Source: Clostridiisalibacter paucivorans DSM 22131 (lineage in GTDB: Bacteria; Bacillota; Clostridia; Tissierellales; Clostridiisalibacteraceae). From it: a DNA stretch of 64,000 bases. Below the pieces are notes generated by a model. The model made no database searches. It worked only from the letters and a program-made list of their open reading frames with translations, and was not told the origin of the DNA. The position numbers and the translations under genes are program-made. Numbering within the stretch: the first letter of the stretch is position 1; each line of letters starts with the position of its first letter. This document shows, in pieces, positions 1-8,949 of this stretch. The stretch is from the NCBI RefSeq assembly GCF_000620125.1, contig NZ_JHVL01000003.1, forward strand, positions 62,001 through 126,000. The letters run 5' to 3'.

Positions 1-23
1 TCCCGTGGAGTAAAGTTTTTCAT
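1..23 (-). CDS. hslU: ATP-dependent protease ATPase subunit HslU (first codons only)
   Basis: Only the first seven codons lie in the window. They read MKNFTPR and then run off the edge. An HslU N-terminus normally reads M..(M/F)TPREIV, so this matches. A ribosome site (AAGGAGAG, 35-42) sits 11 bases before the ATG. The position directly downstream of hslV is the normal one for hslU, whose AAA+ ring unfolds substrates for the HslV peptidase. The call rests on seven residues plus context. Confidence 0.75.
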
Positions 24-144
24 TTCTATATACACTCTCCTTATAAAAGAACCCTTCAGCTTTTTTTCTTTAGTTTATTATAACATTTAAAGTATCTTAA
101 TAATGCTGGATTCTTTCAAACTTTATTTTCCTCCCATTAAGCCT

Positions 145-675
145 TTATAAGCTCTTAACAATTATATTTTCATTAGTAAACACACATATGGAGGATGCTA
201 TCAATAATGCTTCTTTAACTATATCTTTTGCATCTAAATCAGAATATTTTATCAAAGCCTTTCCTGCTGACAAAGCATAATTTCCTCCAGATCCTATAGC
301 AACAATATCATCATCTGGCTCTATAACCTCGCCATTCCCCGATATTACAAGAAGGTCTTTGTGATTAGCCGCTATAAGCATAGCTTCTAATTTTCTAAGG
401 ATTTTATCTTTTCTCCAATCCTTTGCCAATTCTACTGCAGCTCTTTTAAGATTCCCTTCAAACTCCTCTAATTTATCCTCTAACATTTCTGATAAAGTAA
501 CAGCATCTGCAACTGAACCTGCAAAGCCTACTAGAACTTTACCATTATAAAGCTTCCTAACTTTTTTAGCTTTGCTTTTCATTATAGTTTTATCTCCCAT
601 GGTAACCTGCCCATCTCCTGCCATGGCTAAATCACCATTTTTTCTAACAGCAATTATTGTAGTAGCTCTTAACAT
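145..675 (-). CDS. hslV: ATP-dependent protease peptidase subunit HslV (ClpQ)
   Basis: Peptidase of the HslUV (ClpQY) proteasome-like complex; it degrades cytoplasmic proteins unfolded by HslU. The protein shows the family hallmarks: N-terminal [38 protein letters not shown] and the GSGGNYAL loop. An upstream TTG would give 182 residues. I chose the ATG at 675 because GGGG lies 8 bases before it, giving 176 residues, typical of the family. The catalytic Thr of mature HslV would be residue 5 (after M-L-R-A), so removal of a short propeptide is implied, as in some other non-proteobacterial HslV proteins. hslU follows. The usual trmFO and xerC neighbours between topA and hslV are absent. Confidence 0.95.
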   Translation of the reverse strand: MLRATTIIAVRKNGDLAMAGDGQVTMGDKTIMKSKAKKVRKLYNGKVLVGFAGSVADAVTLSEMLEDKLEEFEGNLKRAAVELAKDWRKDKILRKLEAMLIAANHKDLLVISGNGEVIEPDDDIVAIGSGGNYALSAGKALIKYSDLDAKDIVKEALLIASSICVFTNENIIVKSL

Positions 676-849
676 AGTTTCAACCCCTATCAAATACTTT
701 AACTTTTTTATAGAACTCCAAACCCTTACATAATTTTCAAAGGATTAATTTGTCCTATAAAAATAAATCCTTCATCCAAATTCCTATATATCCCAGTACA
801 AACGCCTAAGTTATTTATAGTTATTATAAAACATATGAATATTATCATA

Positions 850-878
850 ATTTTAAACTTTATTCAACCTTTTGACAA
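850..878 (-). promoter_or_regulatory. Putative SigA promoter for hslVU
   Basis: On the minus strand TTGTCA (873-878) is followed after exactly 17 bases by TAAAAT (850-855). It lies between topA and hslV, about 175 bases before the hslV ATG, so the transcript would carry a long leader of unknown role. A prediction from consensus match only. Confidence 0.5.
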
Positions 879-912
879 TAATTTTGTTATATTTTTAACT
901 TTTATTTAATAA

Positions 913-2988
913 TTACTTCTTTGTTTCCTCTTCATAACCACATACAGTACATTTAAGTTTATCCTTTTTTTTCAATTTTTTTATTATCATAAGGCCTTCG
1001 CATTCTGGACATTTCTTTTTAGATGGCTTTTGCCAGGATACAAATTTGCAATCTGGATAATTGCTACATCCATAGAACTTTCTTCCCTTTTTAGACCTTC
1101 TTTCTATTATCTCTCCTCGGCATTCTGGACATTTAACTCCTATCTCTTTAAGTAAAGGCTTAGTATTTTTACATTCAGGATATCCAGGACAAGCTAAAAA
1201 TTTACCATATCTACCATGTTTAATTACCATGTTTCTTCCACATTTTTCACACTCTACATCCGTCACTTCTTCTTCTATTTCTATTTTACTTATCTCTTTT
1301 TCTGCTACCTCTAAAACTTTTTCAAAATCTTTATAAAAATCTTTTATAACACTCTTCCATGTTATTTTTCCTTCTTCAATCTTATCTAATTTCTGTTCCA
1401 TATCTGCAGTAAACTCTTCATTGACAATATTTTGAAAGTATTGTTCTAATATTTCTGTAACTAAAATTCCCAGTTCTGTTGGCATAAAATATTTGTTCTC
1501 TAAAATCACATATCCTCGAGCTAATATTGTACTTATAGTAGGAGAATAAGTACTAGGTCTACCAATTCCAAGCTCTTCTAAGATTTTAACTAAACTGGCC
1601 TCAGAGTATCTTGGTGGAGGTTGAGTAAAATGCTGATTTGGATTAATTTTATTTACATCTACCTTTTCTCCTTCCTCTAAATCAGGTATATTTATGTCTT
1701 TGCTATTATTGGAAATAGTGTACACTTTTAAAAAACCATCAAATTTAATTTTAGATCCATTACTTTTGAATATATAATTATTAGCCCTAATTTTTACAGA
1801 TAATGTATCATAAACTGCAGGTGTCATTTGACTAGCAACAAATCTATTCCATATTAACTTATACAGTTTATATTGATCCTTTGTCAATGAATCTTTTATT
1901 TTTTCAGGGTCTCTATAAACAGAAGTAGGTCTAATAGCTTCATGGGCATCTTGTATATCGTCCTTTTTCTTTTTCTTGAATTGTCTACCCTGTACACAAT
2001 AATCTTTTCCAAATTTATCCAGTATATAGTTAGTAGTATTCTTCAATGCCTCATCAGATATCCTCACCGAATCTGTTCTTATATATGTTATCAATCCTTG
2101 AGTACCCTCTCCCTGTATATCTATACCTTCATATAATTGCTGAGCAATACTCATTGTTTTTTTAGTAGAAAACCCTATTTTTTTGGACGCATCTTGTTGT
2201 AAGCTACTAGTCGTATATGGTGGATAAGGATTTCTCCTTTTATTTCCTTTTTTAACTTCCTTTACTATGAAATCACTATTTTTTAATTCTTTTAAGATTT
2301 TATTTGTTTCATCTTCATTTTTTATAGTAATTTTTTTCTCTTTATTATCTGAAATAGCTGCAAACAGCTGAGATTCAAATTCAATAGAGTCTTTATTAAG
2401 CAATGCTGTTATTGACCAATACTCCTCTGGTTCAAATGCATCAATTTCCTTCTCTCTATCACATATGAGCTTTGTAGTTACCGATTGAACTCTACCTGCA
2501 CTTAATCCCTTTCTAACTTTTCTCCATAATAGCGGACTAATTTTATAACCCACTAGTCTATCTAGAACCCTCCTTGCCTGTTGAGCATCTACTAGATCCA
2601 TATCTATTTTTCTAGGATTCTTTATAGCCTTTTGTATTGCATTTTTGGTTATTTCATTAAATTCTATCCTATTATTTTCATTATTATTTAATCCTAAAGC
2701 ATTAGATAAATGCCAAGATATAGCCTCTCCCTCTCTGTCAGGGTCAGTAGCTAAATATATCTCTTCAGCCTTTTTCGCCTCTTTTTTTAACTCCGCCAAT
2801 ACAGGCCCTTTTCCTCTAATAGTTATATATTGAGGGTCAAAATTATTTTCAATATCTACACCTAATTTACTCTTTGGTAAGTCTATAACATGGCCTACAG
2901 ACGCCTTTATTTTATATTTTCTTCCTAAGAATTTTCCTATAGTCTTTGCTTTAGCTGGAGACTCAACAATAACTAAAGATTTTGCCAA
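913..2988 (-). CDS. topA: DNA topoisomerase I (TopA)
   Basis: Type IA topoisomerase that relaxes negative supercoils through a 5'-phosphotyrosine intermediate. Residues are numbered for the 691-aa form. The Toprim domain begins at once (VIVESPAKAKTI, with the catalytic Glu) and carries DPDREGEA near 82-89. The active Tyr is in ITYIRTDS (about residue 302). The GLSAGRVQS motif is near 161. The C-terminus holds three four-cysteine zinc ribbons (CxxCG...CPGYPEC, CPEC...CSNYPDC, CPEC...CTVC). The start is a TTG with GGAGGTG six bases upstream; the longer frame adds 11 non-conserved residues. dprA and comM lie upstream, as in many Firmicutes. Confidence 0.97.
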   Translation of the reverse strand: MAKSLVIVESPAKAKTIGKFLGRKYKIKASVGHVIDLPKSKLGVDIENNFDPQYITIRGKGPVLAELKKEAKKAEEIYLATDPDREGEAISWHLSNALGLNNNENNRIEFNEITKNAIQKAIKNPRKIDMDLVDAQQARRVLDRLVGYKISPLLWRKVRKGLSAGRVQSVTTKLICDREKEIDAFEPEEYWSITALLNKDSIEFESQLFAAISDNKEKKITIKNEDETNKILKELKNSDFIVKEVKKGNKRRNPYPPYTTSSLQQDASKKIGFSTKKTMSIAQQLYEGIDIQGEGTQGLITYIRTDSVRISDEALKNTTNYILDKFGKDYCVQGRQFKKKKKDDIQDAHEAIRPTSVYRDPEKIKDSLTKDQYKLYKLIWNRFVASQMTPAVYDTLSVKIRANNYIFKSNGSKIKFDGFLKVYTISNNSKDINIPDLEEGEKVDVNKINPNQHFTQPPPRYSEASLVKILEELGIGRPSTYSPTISTILARGYVILENKYFMPTELGILVTEILEQYFQNIVNEEFTADMEQKLDKIEEGKITWKSVIKDFYKDFEKVLEVAEKEISKIEIEEEVTDVECEKCGRNMVIKHGRYGKFLACPGYPECKNTKPLLKEIGVKCPECRGEIIERRSKKGRKFYGCSNYPDCKFVSWQKPSKKKCPECEGLMIIKKLKKKDKLKCTVCGYEEETKK

Positions 2989-3019
2989 AACATACACCTC
3001 CGTAATCCTAATGACTGTC

Positions 3020-3028
3020 ATTATATCA
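3020..3028 (-). promoter_or_regulatory. Putative extended -10 promoter for topA
   Basis: The minus strand reads TGATATAAT, a perfect extended -10 element (TGn plus TATAAT). It lies about 30 bases before the TTG start of topA and about 20 before its ribosome site. No good -35 is present, as expected for this promoter class. A second possible promoter, with a perfect TTGACA, lies farther upstream near 3150. Confidence 0.45.
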
Positions 3029-3169
3029 AAACTAATAATACTAGTCCATAATAATCCAATATCTTTGATATTACATATATTCTTTATTAAATTTTTTCAA
3101 AAAAATGTTATAAGATTTCTTGTTCCATTCTTATATAAATTTAACGATTTGTCAAGAAATTATTTATAA

Positions 3170-4270
3170 TTAAATATTTAAAACAAATATCCTACCAGGC
3201 ATCTGTTTAATTATTCCCTTCATTTCAAGAACAGTTAATATTCCATTAACCTGAGATATAGGCAGATTTACATTGTATGCTATTACATCAGCATGTATAG
3301 GTCCCATCTTCATATTTTCAACTATAACTTTTTCCATATCACTTAAATTTTCAATTGAAATATTCATAGTATCTATTTTATATAATTCCTTATTATTCTT
3401 TAATTCATTTATTTCTTCAATAATATCATTTATATTGACTACTAATTTTGCTCCCTCTTTTATAAGCTTATTAGTTCCCTGGCTATAAATACTATTAATA
3501 TTTCCTGGCAATGCAAAAACATCTTTACCTTGTTCTAAAGCATGTTCAACAGTTATGAGAGAACCACTTTTTTCTTTAGCCTCTACAACCATGACTCCCA
3601 AAGAAAGTCCACTTATAATTCTATTTCTCAATGGAAAATTATAATGTAAAGGTTTAGTTCCTAAAGGATACTCAGAAATAATGCCACCATTTTCTTGAAT
3701 TTTATTGTATAACTCCCTATTTTTTTTAGGATAAATTACATCAACTCCAGAACCCAAGACGGCTAATGTTCTTCCATTACCTGCAATAGCACCTTTATGA
3801 GCATAAGTGTCTATACCAATAGCCATACCACTTACTATTGTAATACCCTTCTCAGCTAATTCCCTTGCAAATTTTTCTGAGGCCCATTTTCCATAATAAG
3901 TGGCCTTTCTAGCCCCTACTATAGCTACAGATAAAAAATCTGTTTTTTTAATATTCCCTTTTACATAAAGTACCCTGGGAAAATCATAAATATTTTTTAA
4001 TGTTGATGGATATTCAGCATCACAACTAGTAATTATTTTAACTTTATTCTTTTCTATTTTAGATAATATATTATAAAAAAAATCTTCATTCCTATATTTT
4101 TTTAAATTTTTTTTAGCCTTTAAACTTATATTAGGTATATTATCTATCTCACTTAAAGGTATATCCCATAATTTTTCTATACCACCCAAATACTTTTCTA
4201 TGTTACCTATTGATTTATTTGTGATACCATTTATATTATTTAGCCAAATCAATGTATTTCTCTTGTGCAT
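3170..4270 (-). CDS. dprA: DNA-processing protein DprA (Smf)
   Basis: Binds incoming single-stranded DNA and loads RecA during natural transformation. A helix-hairpin-helix-like N-terminal region (about 1-65) is followed by the DprA Rossmann-like domain. Recognisable stretches are VAIVGARKAT, EKGITIVSGMAIGIDTYAH, TLAVLGSGVDVIYP and PLRNRIISGLS. A C-terminal winged-helix-like tail ends in a KQMPGRIFV-type segment. The length of 366 is normal. It sits 30 bases after comM and before topA, a common order. Presence of dprA and comM alone does not prove competence. Confidence 0.95.
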   Translation of the reverse strand: MHKRNTLIWLNNINGITNKSIGNIEKYLGGIEKLWDIPLSEIDNIPNISLKAKKNLKKYRNEDFFYNILSKIEKNKVKIITSCDAEYPSTLKNIYDFPRVLYVKGNIKKTDFLSVAIVGARKATYYGKWASEKFARELAEKGITIVSGMAIGIDTYAHKGAIAGNGRTLAVLGSGVDVIYPKKNRELYNKIQENGGIISEYPLGTKPLHYNFPLRNRIISGLSLGVMVVEAKEKSGSLITVEHALEQGKDVFALPGNINSIYSQGTNKLIKEGAKLVVNINDIIEEINELKNNKELYKIDTMNISIENLSDMEKVIVENMKMGPIHADVIAYNVNLPISQVNGILTVLEMKGIIKQMPGRIFVLNI

Positions 4271-4300
4271 GATATCATTACCTTTCCTGGGAAATATTAA

Positions 4301-5830
4301 CTAGGACCAATATTTTCTATCAAGACTTCTATATTGTATGGCTTCAGCAACATGAGAGGTATTTATAGATTCAGAATTATTTAAATCAGCAATAGTTCTA
4401 GCCACTTTGAGAATCTTATTATATGCCCTAGCACTAAGTCCTAGCTTTTTATATGCTGTTTTCATCATCTTCTTAGATTCATTGTTTAAATCACAATATA
4501 TATTTATACCATTCCCTTTCAATTGTCCATTAGAAAAAATATTTACATCTTTATATCTTTCAAGCTGTTTGTTCCTAGCTACATTCACCCTTTTTCTTAT
4601 ATCTTTAGAAGATTCTTTTGCCTTCCTTTTCTCTAAATCACCATACTTTACAGGTGATACTTCAACTATAATGTCTAGCCTATCTAATAATGGCCCACTA
4701 ATCTTTCCTAGATATTTATCTATATCTCTTTGTGAACATGTGCACTCATGTACCGGATCACCCAAGTAACCGCATGGACAAGGGTTCATACTAGCTACAA
4801 GCATAAACTTAGCTGGATAAGATAAAGTAGCATTGACCCTTGATATGGTGACTTCTTCATCTTCAATTGGTTGTCTTAGTACTTCTAAAACATTTTTCTG
4901 AAATTCAGGAAGTTCATCCAAAAAAAGCACACCATAATTGGCCAAAGATACTTCTCCTGGTTTTGGAATTCTTCCACCACCTACCAAGGATGTTTTAGAT
5001 ATAGTATGATGTGGTGCTCTAAAAGGTCTTTTAGTGATGATATTATTATTCTTTAATAGTCCAGCTACACTATATATTTTTGTAATCTCTAGAGCCTCCT
5101 CAAATGTTAATTCGGGTAGTATTGATGGTAGTCTCCTTGATATCATTGTCTTTCCCGAACCAGGAGGTCCAATAAGCAATATATTATGAGCTCCAGCTGC
5201 AGCTACCTCCATGGCCCTCTTAATACTTTCTTGACCTTTTACATCTATGAAATCTTCATCCATATCAATGAGTTCAGAAAATATATCCTTTATATTACTT
5301 TTATATGGAGTGATTTTTTTCTCACCATTGAGATATTCTACTAATTCATAAAGATTTTTTACAGGTATTATATCTATGCCTTCGATCATGCCACATTCAT
5401 GCATGTTTTGAGAAGGCAGTATTAACTTTTTTATCCCTTTTTCTCTTAAGGATATAGTCATGGGTAATGCTCCCTGTATTTTATTTATTTCACCATTTAA
5501 GGATAGTTCCCCTATAAAACACATCTCATCCATTTTTTTATTTTCAACAATATCTAATGCTGACAATATACCTATAGCTATTGCTAAATCTATTTGTGAA
5601 CCTTCTTTTTTCAAGTTTGCTGGAGCAAGGTTTATAATTATTCTATTCAAAGGAAATTTAAAACCACTATTGTTTATAGATGACCTAACCCTTTCCTTAG
5701 ACTCCCTTATAGAAATATCAGGTAAGCCAACGATTTGAAATGTAGGTAAGCCCTTTGAGATATCAGTTTCAACATCTACTATATAGCCATCTAACCCTTG
5801 TAACACACAAGTTTTTAATTTAGACAACAT
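4301..5830 (-). CDS. comM: YifB/ComM family magnesium chelatase-like AAA+ ATPase
   Basis: ComM-type AAA+ helicase, known in other bacteria to drive branch migration during integration of transforming DNA. The N-terminal ChlI/Lon-like domain spans about 1-170. Walker A is GPPGSGKT at 221-228 and Walker B is in VLFLDELPEF. The Mg-chelatase C-terminal domain carries arginine-rich motifs (LDRLDI, LSARAYNKILKVARTIADL). A cysteine cluster (CPCGYLGDPVHECTCS) is typical of the family. The length of 509 is normal. The ATG follows AAAAGGGG at about 9 bases. It is paired with dprA downstream. Confidence 0.94.
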   Translation of the reverse strand: MLSKLKTCVLQGLDGYIVDVETDISKGLPTFQIVGLPDISIRESKERVRSSINNSGFKFPLNRIIINLAPANLKKEGSQIDLAIAIGILSALDIVENKKMDEMCFIGELSLNGEINKIQGALPMTISLREKGIKKLILPSQNMHECGMIEGIDIIPVKNLYELVEYLNGEKKITPYKSNIKDIFSELIDMDEDFIDVKGQESIKRAMEVAAAGAHNILLIGPPGSGKTMISRRLPSILPELTFEEALEITKIYSVAGLLKNNNIITKRPFRAPHHTISKTSLVGGGRIPKPGEVSLANYGVLFLDELPEFQKNVLEVLRQPIEDEEVTISRVNATLSYPAKFMLVASMNPCPCGYLGDPVHECTCSQRDIDKYLGKISGPLLDRLDIIVEVSPVKYGDLEKRKAKESSKDIRKRVNVARNKQLERYKDVNIFSNGQLKGNGINIYCDLNNESKKMMKTAYKKLGLSARAYNKILKVARTIADLNNSESINTSHVAEAIQYRSLDRKYWS

Positions 5831-5975
5831 TTTACATAACCCCTTTTAATCTTAAGTTTTTCAATATTCTTCCTAGTAGATATTCAATATATTTTGATAA
5901 AATCCTTTTAATTTTCTGAAAATATTTTAGGTAAAAAAAAAGGACTTAAATATTACTGTGATAAAAAGTAATAAT

Positions 5976-6335
5976 TTATGCCCAAAATGCATCTTTAATA
6001 TGGTTTACCCTATTGCTCTGTTTTAAATACACTTCTATTATATCAAATCTAAATTGAGTATTTCTTATCCTTTTATAATTTATATAATTTTGAGCCACCT
6101 TAATAAGTTTAATTTGCTTTTTTCTATCTACTGCTTCGTAAGGATATCCAAAGTTTAAGCTATTTCTTGACTTTACCTCTATAAATACTATAAGCCCTTC
6201 TTTCTCTGCTATTATATCTATCTCTCCTATATTACAAGTATAGTTTTTATCTAATATATTATAACCCTGGTTTAGTAAATACTTTTTTGCTACATTTTCT
6301 CCCCTATTTCCAATGATTCTATTCTTAAATTTCAT
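5976..6335 (-). CDS. yraN: YraN/UPF0102 family nuclease-fold protein
   Basis: Small protein with the Holliday-junction-resolvase-like nuclease fold; its cellular role is unproven. Conserved features are GNRGENVAKKYLLNQGY, GEIDIIAEK and IVFIEVKSR, which together give the E...D...ExK pattern of the fold. The longest open frame adds 30 residues that overlap the upstream gene. I chose the ATG at 6335 because GGGGG precedes it by 7 bases and the 119-residue product fits the family. The start overlaps the end of the upstream FlhB-C-like gene by 11 bases, which suggests translational coupling. Confidence 0.9.
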   Translation of the reverse strand: MKFKNRIIGNRGENVAKKYLLNQGYNILDKNYTCNIGEIDIIAEKEGLIVFIEVKSRNSLNFGYPYEAVDRKKQIKLIKVAQNYINYKRIRNTQFRFDIIEVYLKQSNRVNHIKDAFWA

Positions 6336-6612
6336 CCAACTGCCCCCATTTTTCATCAAGCTCATATACAAATGCCAAAATACTAGCCACAGCATTATAT
6401 AATTCTTCTGGAATATTTCCACCAATATCTATGTCCATAAGCTCTCGTGCAACTTCTTTATTTTCATGCACTTTAACATTGCTTTTTTTTCCTTTGTCTA
6501 TTATATTATCAGCGACTATTCCTTTTCCTTTAGCTATAATCTTAGGAGATATATAATCTTTTTTATATTGTAATGCTATTGCAATTTTATTTTTATTTTT
6601 TTTATTACTCAA
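6325..6612 (-). CDS. FlhB C-terminal-domain-like protein (YlqH/FlhX type)
   Basis: A 95-residue cytoplasmic protein equivalent to the C-terminal switch domain of FlhB/YscU without the membrane part. It shows IAIALQYKKDYISPKIIAKGKG and GNIPEELYNAVASILAFVY, the family core. The NPTH autocleavage motif that in full FlhB precedes this core is missing, so the self-cleavage switch cannot operate. It corresponds in position to B. subtilis YlqH, next to an YlqG-like gene. No other flagellar gene is in the window. Function unknown; a link to flagellar export is inferred only from homology. Confidence 0.85.
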   Translation of the reverse strand: MSNKKNKNKIAIALQYKKDYISPKIIAKGKGIVADNIIDKGKKSNVKVHENKEVARELMDIDIGGNIPEELYNAVASILAFVYELDEKWGQLDEI

Positions 6613-6616
6613 AAAA

Positions 6617-8155
6617 TCACACCCTGATATCTATCATATAATTTCTACTTTTTTCACTAAATAAGAAGTCTGTAATTATATCCTTTTCTCTATCCCTATA
6701 ATTTACAAATACATTTTTAAATCCATTTTTATTTAGCATATTAATTAATTTAGACTCATTTTCAGCCAAAAAATCTTTTACAAATTCATCCTCAATATTG
6801 AAACTTATATTAACTCTATCTTTATGAAAATCACATAATATATCTATTTTATTAAGATTCTTTGTGTTCAAAGATAGAAATACTTTTGTATTATCTAGAT
6901 TACCTAAATTCTTCTTTTTATTAAAAATATATAATTTTTCATTTAAAAATTCTCTGTTTGTTATCAAAGGCATATAAAAAAAGGTCATATTATTATTCAA
7001 TTGATTTACAAAATTAACTTTTTCTTCTATGTTTTTCAAAGAAGATATAACTTCAGTATTTTTATATTTATTAATAATACTACTTTCCTTTAAATCTTCT
7101 AAACTATTCATCAAATCTCTATACTCGGTTTTAAACTCTTCAACATTTTTTAGTTCCATATTTAATTCTGTTTTACCAGTCCACTTTTTTATCCCGTTAA
7201 CAATTTTCTTTATATCTTTATCCTCAGTAATAATATCATTGGATTCCAATAACTGTATAAGATTCTCTATATCTCTAACTATGAAACCTTCCCGTTGAAT
7301 TATTTGATTTAAAAAATTAATATTTTTAATTGACACATCAATATTAGATTTCATTAATAAAGCTATTGATTTTATTAAATTATTATTACTTTGGAATCCT
7401 TTACTTATATTCTGAAAAGTCTCTCTTCTAAATTTTAAAGCATTATCCATCTCAATAGACTTATTAATTGAAGTGTCTCTATTGTCTATATAATTCCTTT
7501 CTCTAACTTTAGACTCTCTGTTATCTATATCTAAATTTTTTTTATGTATAATTTCTTTAGACATGTCCTCATCCATATGCTCTTTTATATTTTTCCCTTT
7601 AAAATCAATTCTGGGCTTGTCTAATTTAGTTTTAAAAGTTTGTAAAATATTTTCTTCTAATGGATCTCCCTCTGGAAAGATAGTCTGTATTATTTCATCA
7701 TTACCCATATGCTTAAAACTGTTTAATTTATCTACAATCTTAGAAATATTACTTATAGTTTCTTTATTAATTGGCATTTCCATTTCTAAAAGAGATTTTA
7801 CTATTTGAACATTTCTATCATTTGATTTCAAACCACTTTGGTTCAAGATATTATCTATAGTCTTATTTGTTAAATTTTCATTTGCTTCTTTGATATTTTC
7901 ATCAGAATATGGAGATATTATGAGCTGAGAATCTCCCATATCCTTTATAATAAAATCTATTAAAGCACCATTTTTAAAATCTATGGGTACTTTAAGCTCA
8001 CCAGTTATTACATGGCCACTGCCAAAATCTATAGTTATCATATTTCCGTCAATACCAATAATTCTACCCTTTAATACATCACCAATCTTGAGGTTTATAT
8101 TCTGTTTAACCATATTTATTTTCATATTGTTGAGTAGAATTGGTTGTAAATCCAT
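6617..8155 (-). CDS. YlqG-like protein, possibly FliK (hook-length control)-related
   Basis: A 512-residue Lys/Asn/Ile-rich protein that I recognise mainly by position: it sits directly upstream of the FlhB-C-like gene and downstream of rnhB, where B. subtilis has ylqG. The N-terminal 90 residues look like a compact beta-rich domain (GDVLKGRIIGIDGNMITIDFGSG). A long low-complexity middle is followed by a C-terminal domain (about 400-512) with alternating strands reminiscent of the FliK C-terminal domain. The ATG at 8155 has GGAGGA six bases upstream; a longer frame starts 11 codons earlier without one. Four bases separate it from the next gene. The functional call is weak. Confidence 0.6.
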   Translation of the reverse strand: MDLQPILLNNMKINMVKQNINLKIGDVLKGRIIGIDGNMITIDFGSGHVITGELKVPIDFKNGALIDFIIKDMGDSQLIISPYSDENIKEANENLTNKTIDNILNQSGLKSNDRNVQIVKSLLEMEMPINKETISNISKIVDKLNSFKHMGNDEIIQTIFPEGDPLEENILQTFKTKLDKPRIDFKGKNIKEHMDEDMSKEIIHKKNLDIDNRESKVRERNYIDNRDTSINKSIEMDNALKFRRETFQNISKGFQSNNNLIKSIALLMKSNIDVSIKNINFLNQIIQREGFIVRDIENLIQLLESNDIITEDKDIKKIVNGIKKWTGKTELNMELKNVEEFKTEYRDLMNSLEDLKESSIINKYKNTEVISSLKNIEEKVNFVNQLNNNMTFFYMPLITNREFLNEKLYIFNKKKNLGNLDNTKVFLSLNTKNLNKIDILCDFHKDRVNISFNIEDEFVKDFLAENESKLINMLNKNGFKNVFVNYRDREKDIITDFLFSEKSRNYMIDIRV

Positions 8156-8219
8156 CTTTATTCCTCCAATGACAATTATTATCTCCATACTTATTAACTG
8201 AACATTTTTATTATATTAT

Positions 8220-8251
8220 ATATTATAGTATATTCTTTCTTATGTAAACAA
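8220..8251 (-). promoter_or_regulatory. Putative promoter for the ylqG-like/FlhB-C-like/yraN group
   Basis: Two overlapping SigA-like readings exist on the minus strand: TTTACA (8243-8248) with TAATAT (8220-8225) at 17 bases, and TTGTTT (8246-8251) with TATAAT (8222-8227) at 18. No SigD-type GCCGATAT element is seen, so flagellar sigma control is not supported. Confidence 0.4.
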
Positions 8252-8269
8252 TTTAATAAATCTTATTCA

Positions 8270-8941
8270 TCATTTAAGGTATTTTTTACAAAAAGATCTT
8301 CTATGATATTTACATAACCCATATTTAAGTATTGCTTCACTATGTGCCCTTGTCTCATATCCCTTATGACTATCAAATCCATATTGAGGAAATTCCTTGT
8401 GGGCAGTCTCTATAATAGCCTTATCCCTAGAGGCCTTAGCAAGAATTGAGGCAGCAGCAATACAAGCACTTTTAGAATCTCCCTTCACTATAGATTTATA
8501 GTTTTTAATGGGAATATTTCTATAATTGCCATCTATTATATATATTTCTGCTTCGATTCCTGAATTATCTTTCATATGAGAAATTGCCCTTTTAAAAGCT
8601 AAAAAATTTCCCTTCTGTATACCAATTTCATCTATTTCTTCATTGCTTACTCTACCTATACCCCATCCTAAAGCCTTCTCTTTTATCTCTTCAGCCAATT
8701 CATACCTAGTTTCTTCCTTTATTTTTTTACTGTCATTGAGCCTATATATATCTATATCTTGGGGCAATACACACACCGCTGAAAAAATATCAAATGCAAC
8801 ACACCCACGGCCACTTTCGTCTATCCCACCTAATAACTGTACTCCAAAATTATTATCAAAATCCTTAAACATCTCCAACCTTTTTAATGCCTTCTCCATT
8901 CTCTTACTGACTTTCGTACTCAAATAATATTCTCCTTTCAT
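8270..8941 (-). CDS. rnhB: Ribonuclease HII, divergent
   Basis: Cleaves RNA in RNA-DNA hybrids and at single ribonucleotides in DNA. The metal-binding residues are present: GIDESGRG (Asp-Glu), IIDGNY (Asp) and ASRDK (Asp). The conserved Tyr is in HKGYETRAH. The segment after GRG reads CVAFDI where most RNases HII have PLAGPV, so the protein is divergent at a normally invariant loop. An extra N-terminal stretch of about 38 residues precedes the core. Eight bases separate it from rbgA. Confidence 0.9.
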   Translation of the reverse strand: MKGEYYLSTKVSKRMEKALKRLEMFKDFDNNFGVQLLGGIDESGRGCVAFDIFSAVCVLPQDIDIYRLNDSKKIKEETRYELAEEIKEKALGWGIGRVSNEEIDEIGIQKGNFLAFKRAISHMKDNSGIEAEIYIIDGNYRNIPIKNYKSIVKGDSKSACIAAASILAKASRDKAIIETAHKEFPQYGFDSHKGYETRAHSEAILKYGLCKYHRRSFCKKYLK

Positions 8942-8949
8942 ATAAATAC

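Noticed and set aside
737-772. AAGGATT/AATCCTT inverted repeat in the hslV leader
   Set aside because: Loop of about 20 bases and only 7 bp; expected by chance in AT-rich DNA.
5936-5988. TATTAC/GTAATA stem with a distant poly-T after yraN
   Set aside because: Weak AT stem separated from the T-run by several bases; not a convincing terminator.
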